This document shows, one piece after another, positions 1 to 5,714 of a stretch of DNA of 5,828 nucleotides (the stretch's first letter is position 1; each line of letters begins with the position of its first letter). The position numbers and the translations under genes are program-made. Below the pieces are notes generated by a model. The model did no database searches and was not told where the DNA came from. It saw only the letters and a program-made list of their open reading frames with translations. Source of the DNA: Methylococcaceae bacterium (GTDB lineage Bacteria; Pseudomonadota; Gammaproteobacteria; Methylococcales; Methylomonadaceae); contig JAKIVF010000162.1 in assembly GCA_021647145.1 (NCBI GenBank), positions 1 to 5,828 on the forward strand. Direction: 5' to 3'.

Positions 1-1
1 A

Positions 2-73
2 GATTATAAAAAACCAATGAACGTCTATAAAGAAGATATTTTACTCAATAACTGGCTAGATGAGGCGGCTTAA
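2..73 (+). CDS. C-terminal end of an unidentified protein (5' end outside window)
   Basis: An open frame enters from the left edge and stops at TAA 71-73, giving 23 residues that end NNWLDEAA. The composition (mixed charged and aromatic residues, no rare codons) looks like a true protein terminus, but the piece is too short to name. It is in the same frame (frame 2) as part of the broken gene that follows, yet at least one more stop lies between them, so I treat them as separate. It could be part of the same decayed locus. Only sequence to the left of the window can settle whether this is an intact gene. Confidence 0.4.
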   Translation, partial: DYKKPMNVYKEDILLNNWLDEAA

Positions 74-147
74 AACTTAGGAATAAGAAATTTGAAATAA
101 TTGTCTTGACTATTTGGGGTGCTAAATACTTAAAATAATTTTAGGTA

Positions 148-633
148 GTGAAAATAATTGAGCTAACAGAGAGGTTTCTTACCAGGCAAGCTTGAAATTT
201 CTTCTACAAATGAAGAAATGTGGTTGTTAGGGTCGCCGTTATTGAGTGGTTACCGTGACATTGTTGAGGAATCAGCATCCAAACGATGCCAAGATATATT
301 GAACTATTTTAATTGATGAATGGGATGTTGCTTGTGAATATTACGAAGAGTTGGCAAAAACCGAAGTAGATATAGCTAGTGATATTGAGTGTAGAGATTT
401 GGATTCGGCAGTTAAGCATTTGGCTAAAACTTGTTAGTAAGGATTCTCGATATCACAAGACTTTTAATTATTTACCTACCTATTTCGGTGTGGTGGAGCT
501 TGAAAAATTGGTCGTTTATCAAAATCATATTAATGGCAGTTTTGTAAATATTTTAGAAAATCGTCTTGATTCTAAACCTGAACCAACCATTTTATTCCAT
601 TTTGTTTACTGCTGGACATGTGGACGCACTTGA
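148..633 (+). pseudogene. Frameshifted remnant of a conserved hypothetical protein
   Basis: Three protein-like segments follow one another in different frames. Frame 2 from about 167 to the TGA at 314-316 includes EEMWLLGSPLLSGYRDIVEE. Frame 3 from 315 to the TAG at 435-437 includes DEWDVACEYYEELAK and DIECRDLDSAVKHLAK. Frame 1 from about 430 to the TGA at 631-633 includes DSRYHKTFNYLPTYFGVVEL and KLVVYQNHINGSFVNILENR. The joins fall at TTGATGA (about 313-318) and at AAAAC (about 426-430). A possible short start segment in frame 1 (GTG 148, reading KIIELTE) would need another shift near 170. Near 612, a further shift would turn the end into LDMWTHLT. Joined, the pieces make about 155-160 residues, which end abruptly, so the original was probably longer. 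The style resembles an uncharacterised bacterial family known to me only from memory. The ATG at 379 is an internal artefact of frame 1, not a real start. No function is claimed. Confidence 0.6.
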
Positions 634-647
634 CTTGAATACCCTGT

Positions 648-680
648 GAGAGACAGAATGTAAGTTACACTGGCTCTTTC
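648..680. other. Imperfect hairpin between the broken gene and the ABC transporter
   Basis: GAGAGACAG (648-656) pairs with CTGGCTCTTT (670-679) with one mismatch and one wobble, and an inner TGTA/TACA pair (659-662 and 666-669) extends it across an AA bulge. It lies 6 bases past the stop of the transporter gene (minus strand), so it is placed to end that transcript. A run of U expected after an intrinsic terminator is missing in the minus direction, because the flanking + sequence to the left is ACCCTGT. It may be a weak or Rho-assisted terminator, or the edge of an old insertion. Confidence 0.3.
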
Positions 681-685
681 AATAT

Positions 686-2887
686 TTAGGTTTGTTTTTT
701 CTTTTCAATTTCTCTGTGTCGAGACTCAATGACACTCTTGGATTTTTCTTGATTGTCTCGATTTAAAATAAGCCGAGATTTTACGTTTTGTTCAAAACAC
801 CCTTCAGGTGTAATTAAAAAGACTCGCTCAGCAAAATTAATAGTTTCTGGTCTATGAGCAATTATAATGCGTGTAAGTTTTAACTTGGCAATGTTAAGGT
901 TTATCTTTTTTTCCAAAAAGATATCTAAATGCGAGGTTGATTCATCCAAAAATAAAATTCTTGGATTCTTGTATAATGCCCGAGCTAATAATATTCGTTG
1001 CTTCTGGCCTCCCGATAAAGTAGTACCCATATCCCCAATCAGAGAGCTGTAACCCATAGGCATCTGCATTATATCAATATGAATGGCCGCTATTTTTGCA
1101 CAAAGCTCAATTTTTTCTTGCTTGAAGTGAGGGTCAAAGAAACTAATATTGTCACTGAGTGATCCTGACAATAATTGGTCATCCTGCATAACACTAGCAA
1201 CTTGCTCTCGATAATTTCTTAGACCAAAATTTTGAATTTCCATGCCATCAACTAAAATTTTCCCTTCAGTAGGTTCCAACAATCCTAATATCACTTTCAT
1301 TAATGTTGATTTTCCACATCCAGATGCTCCAATCAGGCATATAGACTCTCCTGCTTTAACTTTAAGACTAACATTATTTATAATAAAAGGGTCTGTATCA
1401 GAATAACGAAACCGAATATTTTTAATTTCTAAGTCGCCATTTATCCTTTTGGGAGTAATGTTTGAATTTATATCCTTTTCAACTTCCGTCATGACGATGT
1501 CACCTAATCTCGCCAAATGCAGGCTAATCATTTTAAACTCGATAATTTGTTCAATCAGCGACGTTGCTTTATTTGTGAATTGCCCTTTATAGGACATGAA
1601 GGCAAAAATCATACCTACCGATAACTGGTTACTAATAACCAGTTGTGCCGCCAAGTAGATAACCAGTATATTTTCTACCCCAGATAATATGCTATTTACA
1701 ACAGTATAATTAATTTCCAGTTTTCCTATCTGAATACTAATATTTAAGACATTTGCATAAAGATTCTGCCAGACAGACTGACGCTGCGCTTCATTTCCAA
1801 ATAATTTAATGCTTTGTGCTGCTCGAATAGTTTCCATGAAATTCGAATCTTCTTTTGCACCTGCAATAATTGCTTCTTCGGTTAATTGTCTGAAGGGTAG
1901 GTAGACTATAAACCGAAATAAGGCATAAATAAACACACCTGAAATTACAATCATTGTCAGTAGTGGGCTATAGATGAACATCATAACCAGAGTACCGACA
2001 ATCATCATTCCATCTACTATTGCAGAGATGATCTCGCTTGTTAGCATTTCTTTAATTTTGTCCATTGAGCCAAAACGGGAAACAATATCGCCGATATGCC
2101 GTTTCTCGAAATAAGAAAGTGGTAAACGAATTAAATGATGAAATAAATTGTTCGCTATTTGAATATTAAGCTGCGTTCCCATGTTAATAATAATCAGTGA
2201 TCGTAAGGCTGTAACCCCGACCTGAATAAGCATTAATAAGAAAAAACCTAGAGCAAGGATTTTAAGTAATTCAAAATCATGACTTACCACAACTTCATCA
2301 ATAACTAATTGCATGAAAAAGGGGGAAATAATACCGAAAAATTGCAATAATAACGACAGCAGTAAAATCTGGAATAAAGTTTTCTTAATACCACTAATTC
2401 GCTGCCAAAAATCAGAAAGACGTGCCTTTTTCTCCTCATCTTTTTTTTCAAATGCTGCTGTTGGTGTCAATTCTAAAGCAACGCCAGTAAAATGTTTTGA
2501 CGCTTCTTCAAAAGTTAAAACATGTTCTCCTCTTGCTGGGTCATGAATAATAATTGAACGTGATGTTACTTTTTTTAATACTACAAAATGATTAAGATCC
2601 CAATGTAATATAGTGGGGCATTGAAGATTTTTTAATTCGTCTAGTTCTAATCTTATTGCGCGAGAGGAAAAATATAATCGGTCTGAAAGCTTAATTAATC
2701 CATGAAAATCAGTCCCTTTTAACGAGATAGGATAATTTTGACGCAGTGTGTTTAAATCAATTTTATGACCATGATAGTTAACAATCATCGCCAGACAGGC
2801 AAGCCCACACTCAGCTGCTTCTGATTGTAAAATAACGGGCAACCGGTTTGAGCGGAATAAATTAAGTAGATGAACTGGATTTTCCAT
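686..2887 (-). CDS. CvaB-like peptidase-containing ABC transporter (C39 peptidase, peptide export)
   Basis: This inner-membrane exporter cuts a double-glycine leader peptide and pumps the mature peptide outward using ATP. The 733 residues have three parts. The C39 cysteine peptidase (about 15-140) has oxyanion Gln21, catalytic Cys27 in SEAAECGLACLAM, His100 in HWDLNHFVVL and Asp116 in IIHDPARG. The triad is complete, so the domain should cleave, unlike the degenerate C39-like domain of HlyB. The membrane domain spans about 165-455 with several hydrophobic helices. The nucleotide-binding domain (about 485-700) has Walker A GASGCGKST (520-528), Q-loop Gln568, signature LSGGQ (624-628), Walker B ILFLDE (644-649) and H-loop His678. 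CvaB of the colicin V system is about 700 residues; this one has a further charged tail of about 30 residues (NREKS/RHREIEKKK type). The start ATG overlaps the adaptor stop (TAATG), with GAGGG about 8-9 bases upstream, so translation is probably coupled. The peptide cargo is not visible in the window. Confidence 0.93.
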   Translation of the reverse strand: MENPVHLLNLFRSNRLPVILQSEAAECGLACLAMIVNYHGHKIDLNTLRQNYPISLKGTDFHGLIKLSDRLYFSSRAIRLELDELKNLQCPTILHWDLNHFVVLKKVTSRSIIIHDPARGEHVLTFEEASKHFTGVALELTPTAAFEKKDEEKKARLSDFWQRISGIKKTLFQILLLSLLLQFFGIISPFFMQLVIDEVVVSHDFELLKILALGFFLLMLIQVGVTALRSLIIINMGTQLNIQIANNLFHHLIRLPLSYFEKRHIGDIVSRFGSMDKIKEMLTSEIISAIVDGMMIVGTLVMMFIYSPLLTMIVISGVFIYALFRFIVYLPFRQLTEEAIIAGAKEDSNFMETIRAAQSIKLFGNEAQRQSVWQNLYANVLNISIQIGKLEINYTVVNSILSGVENILVIYLAAQLVISNQLSVGMIFAFMSYKGQFTNKATSLIEQIIEFKMISLHLARLGDIVMTEVEKDINSNITPKRINGDLEIKNIRFRYSDTDPFIINNVSLKVKAGESICLIGASGCGKSTLMKVILGLLEPTEGKILVDGMEIQNFGLRNYREQVASVMQDDQLLSGSLSDNISFFDPHFKQEKIELCAKIAAIHIDIMQMPMGYSSLIGDMGTTLSGGQKQRILLARALYKNPRILFLDESTSHLDIFLEKKINLNIAKLKLTRIIIAHRPETINFAERVFLITPEGCFEQNVKSRLILNRDNQEKSKSVIESRHREIEKKKQT

Positions 2888-4128
2888 TAAAGTCGCCCTC
2901 TTAAGCTATATATGGGTGCCAACAACCATTCGCCAAGTGTTCTCCCTTCCAAAATAATGCTGGCCTGTAAGAGCATGCCAGCTTGCAAATTAAACTCTTT
3001 CCCATATGCAGAAATAGCCTGTTTATCAGGTATTACTGTTACTCGATAAACCGGTTCTTCAATTTTGACGGGAACATGTAATTCATCTGGAGTTAGTATG
3101 ACTTCTGAAATTTTGTCAATCGTCCCGTTGTATAAACCAAACCGTTGATAAGGAAACGCGGTATAACGTAACAATACACTTTGACCTTTTTTTATAAATC
3201 CAATTGCGCGTGTAGGGATAAAAAGTTCCGCTTTAAATTTTGAATTCCTTGGAAGAATAGTCAGTAACGGTCTTTCTTTTACCCAAGTGCCGGGGCTAAC
3301 CTGTATGGCAGTGACACGTCCTGCAGTTGGTGTACGTAAAGTGTATATGCGCCGCCCTTCAATTTCTAGAATTTTTTGATCAATATCAGACAATTGCTGT
3401 CTGAATTCAGCGATCTTAATCAAAGATTTTAAAGGTAGTTGAGTTAATAGATTTTTAACATTTGATAGCTGATTTTTTTTACTGATTAATTGTTGGCGAA
3501 CTTCATCAAGGCGGAGTTGAATATCAACGTGATGTTCTTGAGCGGTAATATAGTCAGATTTTGATAAATATTTTTTAGCATACAATTCATCCAATCGACC
3601 AAATTGCTCTTGTGATACCCTAAATTTTTTTTTATGGGTTTTAACCTGATTTTTTAGCTGTTTAATTTCTCGATTTAATCCTGAAACCTGGTCTTTGTAT
3701 TGAGATTTTTCAAGATCATCTAATCTATTTTGTTCTGTTAACTTGCTTCTAATGGTTGTTTTATCATCTTTTAGTTTGTTAATAATCAAAGTGTTGACGT
3801 CATCTGATTTAAAATTAGTCTTTTGTGTTGATATAGTCAATAGCAAATCACCTTGATTGACAAGGGTACTTTCTTCTACATGTACATTTGTGACAGTTCC
3901 TACTTGTGGCGCGTATATTTTCACAAGTCCTTTGTTAGGAAGAAGATATCCGGAAACATTTTCGCGTCGTGCGTAAGTGCCATATAGAAGCATTAATGCA
4001 ACGGCAATAACTACAATAGTAACAAACGCAGTAATAACAAAAAAAGAAAAGGGCTGTATTAAAATGACTTCGCCCCAGAGCTTCTCTTTTTTGTTATCTA
4101 TTGCTTCTTGTCGAAAAAGTTGTGTCAT
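2887..4128 (-). CDS. CvaA-like HlyD-family membrane fusion protein
   Basis: This is the periplasmic adaptor that links the ABC transporter to an outer-membrane channel in type I secretion. It has 413 residues, the same length as I recall for CvaA. Its layout is typical: a short cytoplasmic start (LFRQEAIDNKKEKLWGE, close in style to the CvaA start), one membrane anchor at about 27-50, then YGTYARRENVSGYLLP leading into the first half of the lipoyl-like domain (about 65-100). A long charged helical hairpin follows (about 113-255, rich in K, Q, E and L), then the second lipoyl half (RTPTAGRVTAIQVSPGTWV, about 265-283), a beta-barrel region (about 298-395) and the ending GEWLLAPIYSLRGRL, which parallels the end of CvaA. 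It lies directly before the transporter with a one-base overlap, so the two form one unit. There is no convincing Shine-Dalgarno before the ATG (CAAATCTAGA), which is unusual, but no other start fits. No TolC gene is present here. Confidence 0.92.
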   Translation of the reverse strand: MTQLFRQEAIDNKKEKLWGEVILIQPFSFFVITAFVTIVVIAVALMLLYGTYARRENVSGYLLPNKGLVKIYAPQVGTVTNVHVEESTLVNQGDLLLTISTQKTNFKSDDVNTLIINKLKDDKTTIRSKLTEQNRLDDLEKSQYKDQVSGLNREIKQLKNQVKTHKKKFRVSQEQFGRLDELYAKKYLSKSDYITAQEHHVDIQLRLDEVRQQLISKKNQLSNVKNLLTQLPLKSLIKIAEFRQQLSDIDQKILEIEGRRIYTLRTPTAGRVTAIQVSPGTWVKERPLLTILPRNSKFKAELFIPTRAIGFIKKGQSVLLRYTAFPYQRFGLYNGTIDKISEVILTPDELHVPVKIEEPVYRVTVIPDKQAISAYGKEFNLQAGMLLQASIILEGRTLGEWLLAPIYSLRGRL

Positions 4129-4140
4129 TCTAGATTTGTT

Positions 4141-4169
4141 ATAATATTGTATTAAAAACCCTATTTCCA
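4141..4169 (-). promoter_or_regulatory. Possible promoter immediately upstream of the exporter pair
   Basis: Read on the minus strand, TGGAAA (4164-4169, 4 of 6 matches to TTGACA) and TATTAT (4141-4146, 5 of 6 to TATAAT) are separated by 17 bases. Transcription would start near 4134, only about 5 bases before the adaptor ATG, giving a nearly leaderless message. That fits the missing ribosome binding site, but it also means the match could be chance in AT-rich DNA. Read-through from the regulator promoter is the alternative source of expression. Confidence 0.3.
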
Positions 4170-4249
4170 GATTTGATTTTATTGATAGATTTTAAACCAA
4201 TTAGTCGAACTATCAGGGTGGTCTAGTCTTTTCTGGTTATTAAGAGGCT

Positions 4250-4315
4250 CTAACACAAAGGAGTTGAGCAGCTTATCATTGATTGGTTTAGTATCTGATT
4301 AAGAACTTTGTCCAT
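4250..4315 (-). CDS. Possible 21-residue peptide gene between regulator and exporter
   Basis: ATG at 4313-4315 (minus strand) is preceded by AGAGG (4322-4326) with a 6-base gap, the clearest Shine-Dalgarno in the window. The frame runs 21 codons to TAG at 4250-4252 and would give a peptide beginning MDKVLNQILNQ and ending SMISCSTPLC, with two cysteines. It starts 35 bases after the regulator stop and lies on the same strand as the exporter, so it could be co-transcribed. It has no double-glycine motif, so it is not an obvious substrate of the C39 peptidase. It could be a leader peptide, a small regulator, a truncated precursor gene, or chance. I do not recognise it. Confidence 0.3.
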   Translation of the reverse strand: MDKVLNQILNQSMISCSTPLC

Positions 4316-4350
4316 TTATTGCCTCTAATATTCGACCAAACTGTACACTC

Positions 4351-5034
4351 TTAACAAGTGGTGTCATCGACTAATCGATAACCTACTCCGCGAATAGTTT
4401 GTAAGATATTATGCTGGGAGCTAACGTTTACTATTTTACGTCGTAAATATCCGATGTATACATCAACGATATTAGGGTCTCCATCAAACTCAATTCCCCA
4501 AACTTTATTAATTAAGGTTTGTTTGGATACTGTTTCTCCTTTTGCCAGTATAAGCAACTCCAAGACTTTACTTTCCCTGCTAGTGAGTAATATCTCTTGA
4601 TTTTCAAAAATACATTTTCTTTCTTTTGGCATATAGTTAAATGAACCAAAATTAATGGTATCAATGATTTCTTGATTTCTTCTGCGGAGTAATGCTCGTA
4701 TTCGGGCTAGTAATACAGGTGTGGAAAAGGGTATTCGTAAGAAGTCATCGGCACCTGTTTCCAAAGAATCTATTTCATCATTGGTTGTATTTTTATTTGT
4801 TAGCATAAGTATTGGTGTGATAATACCGTTATCGCGTAGAGTCTGACAAACATCAAAACCATTTATCTTGGGCAATATAATGTCAAGAACAACTATAGAG
4901 TGGCAATCTTCTCTGGCAAGCCACAAAGCAGTTTCACCATCTGTTGCTATATCCACGTCATAACCTTCAGCTAAAAGACTAATTCTGATTTTAGACCCTA
5001 TTCTAGGATCATATTGAGCTACTAAAATTCGCAT
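4351..5034 (-). CDS. OmpR/PhoB-family response regulator with atypical receiver
   Basis: This is a cytoplasmic DNA-binding transcription regulator of 227 residues, normal length for the family. The receiver domain (1-118) has the phospho-acceptor Asp51 in VVLDIILPKINGFDV, Thr79 in LMLTNK and Phe98 at the aromatic switch (GADDFL). Two key positions have changed. The acidic pair that binds Mg2+ (usually VEDD/VEDE) reads AQYD, so Gln7-Tyr8 replace it, and the invariant Lys of the KPF motif is Ile101 (DDFLRIPF). The winged-helix domain (about 128-225) is intact: LTSRESKVLELL, TLINKVWG, VDVYIGYLRRKI and the closing TIRGVGYRL. The start ATG has GGGA 7 bases upstream. No histidine kinase adjoins it. 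A self-directed promoter and palindromes lie just upstream. Its position before a peptide exporter on the same strand suggests it controls that exporter, which is inference. With this pocket it may act without phosphorylation. Confidence 0.92.
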   Translation of the reverse strand: MRILVAQYDPRIGSKIRISLLAEGYDVDIATDGETALWLAREDCHSIVVLDIILPKINGFDVCQTLRDNGIITPILMLTNKNTTNDEIDSLETGADDFLRIPFSTPVLLARIRALLRRRNQEIIDTINFGSFNYMPKERKCIFENQEILLTSRESKVLELLILAKGETVSKQTLINKVWGIEFDGDPNIVDVYIGYLRRKIVNVSSQHNILQTIRGVGYRLVDDTTC

Positions 5035-5057
5035 TAATTATTCCCAGAAAATGAACT

Positions 5058-5085
5058 ATATTCTTTACATTAAAGAATATTCTTT
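5058..5085. promoter_or_regulatory. Interlocked inverted repeats, probable operator for the response regulator gene
   Basis: ATATTCTTTA (5058-5067) and TAAAGAATAT (5071-5080) form a perfect 10-base inverted repeat with a CAT spacer. The right arm is also the left half of a perfect 14-base palindrome, AAAGAATATTCTTT (5072-5085). The half-site AAAGAATAT/ATATTCTTT therefore occurs three times in 28 bases, with the two same-direction copies 19 bases apart, about two helical turns. The site covers the predicted -10 box and start of transcription 24 bases before the regulator ATG, a place where binding would repress. Autoregulation is inference. The repeat followed by T7 also resembles a + strand terminator, but no + strand gene ends here. 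Confidence 0.55.
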
Positions 5086-5097
5086 TTTTATTCACAA
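5069..5097 (-). promoter_or_regulatory. Sigma70-type promoter for the response regulator
   Basis: On the minus strand TTGTGA (5092-5097, 4 of 6 to TTGACA) is 17 bases from TTTAAT (5069-5074, 5 of 6 to TATAAT). Transcription would begin near 5062 and leave a leader of about 28 bases that contains the GGGA ribosome site. The spacer includes an A-rich run and half of the palindromes described at 5058-5085. Confidence 0.5.
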
Positions 5098-5289
5098 ACT
5101 CCTGCGCATGACTATATGGTTCTTGAGTTCAGAACCACTACGAACTAAAAAACTATCATTTGCTACTATTCCATCTCCTTGATTCAAGAAATAATGAATA
5201 TTTCCGATAATTGTTTTTATGTGAAGAAATATAGAGAAACTCTATTTAAGAGAAAAGCATAATGATTGCTGTGGTTTGTGAGAAATCAT
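5092..5289 (-). pseudogene. 65-codon frame with an internal amber stop, unidentified
   Basis: From ATG 5287-5289 (minus strand) the frame stays open to TGA 5092-5094 except for one TAG at codon 16 (5242-5244). The part after the TAG runs 49 codons and reads like real protein, for example FLNQGDGIVANDSFLVRSG and SELKNHIVMRRSL. No good ribosome site precedes the ATG. It lies just upstream of the regulator on the same strand, and its end overlaps the regulator's -35 box. It may be the tail of a decayed gene once next to the regulator, or a chance frame. I do not recognise the sequence. Confidence 0.25.
5117..5137. repeat. 7-bp inverted repeat upstream of the regulator promoter
   Basis: TGGTTCT (5117-5123) and AGAACCA (5131-5137) are perfect complements around a 7-base loop. 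No T run follows on either strand, so it is not a terminator. It lies about 20-40 bases upstream of the regulator's -35 box, where an activator could bind, though it also falls inside the low-confidence frame at 5092-5289. Confidence 0.25.
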
Positions 5290-5315
5290 TCTAAATGAAT
5301 TTATATATTAACTTG

Positions 5316-5337
5316 AATTGTGACTAAAGTCACAATT
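5316..5337. promoter_or_regulatory. Perfect Crp-like palindrome (TGTGA-N6-TCACA)
   Basis: A perfect 22-base palindrome (10-base arms AATTGTGACT and AGTCACAATT) contains TGTGA (5319-5323), six bases, and TCACA (5330-5334), the exact core of the enteric Crp site. Its centre is 5326.5. On the + strand, TATAAA at 5375-5380 with TTGTCG at 5351-5356 would put a start near 5387, about 60 bases from the centre, which is a class I Crp spacing. That promoter would read toward the transposase remnant. The same palindrome followed by TATATA and a run of T (5343-5351) could also act as a + strand terminator, although no intact gene precedes it. Confidence 0.45.
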
Positions 5338-5471
5338 TATATATTTTTTTTGTCGATTTATTCTCAGTAAATAATATAAAAATTAAAACATTATTTTGTT
5401 TGATAATAAATCTTATTAGCAATTATCAATGATATATCCGATGAAAAATTCAGTGGAATGGTTAACAATGA

Positions 5472-5579
5472 GTCAGAATTCAGATGGTAAAAGTAAGAAC
5501 ACGAGGTTATCGAAATATTGATAATTTTTTTAACATGGTTTACTTTCTATGCGGAAAACTGATATTTGAGTATCCATAA
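5472..5579 (+). pseudogene. C-terminal remnant of an ISL3-like transposase
   Basis: The frame opening after a TGA at 5469-5471 reads VKVRTRGYRNIDNFFNMVYF, then LCGKLIFEYP, and stops at TAA 5577-5579. The pattern RARGYRN-x3-F-x-M-x-YF-x2-GKL matches my recollection of the C-terminus of ISL3-family transposases (IS204/IS1001/IS1096/IS1165 group, DDE type). Only about 36 codons remain. The DDE residues lie far upstream in such proteins and are absent here, so it is inactive. A one-base shift near 5575 would continue the frame as HKK. No matching terminal inverted repeats were found. It shows that the right flank has been visited by mobile DNA. Confidence 0.5.
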
Positions 5580-5714
5580 GAAATGGTATGGGCTTATTTT
5601 AATATTGCTATACAGCTGAAATCAGTATGGAGCATATTTACGTTCATTAAAAAATGGATGGGAAATAGCCTTCGTTGTTAGCACAAGATGGGATGCCTTT
5701 AGGTCACAACTTTC

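Noticed and set aside
106..136. TTGACT with TAAAAT as a promoter for the broken gene
   Set aside because: The spacer is 19 bases and the gene is dead; better -10 choices have even worse spacing.
867..1052. 61-codon + strand frame inside the transporter gene
   Set aside because: It is antisense to the ATPase domain, whose motifs are read on the minus strand; it shows no protein family features.
2313..2546. 77-codon + strand frame inside the transporter gene
   Set aside because: It is antisense to the linker and first membrane helices of the transporter; a shadow frame only.
4193..4290. 9-base inverted repeat TAAACCAAT / ATTGGTTTA about 80 bases apart
   Set aside because: Arms are short and AT-rich with a long gap and no target duplication, so chance is a sufficient explanation.
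4187..4303. + strand frame without ATG reading QLVELSGWSSLFWLL
   Set aside because: The ELSG stretch briefly recalled a double-glycine leader, but there is no start codon or ribosome site and it opposes the operon strand.
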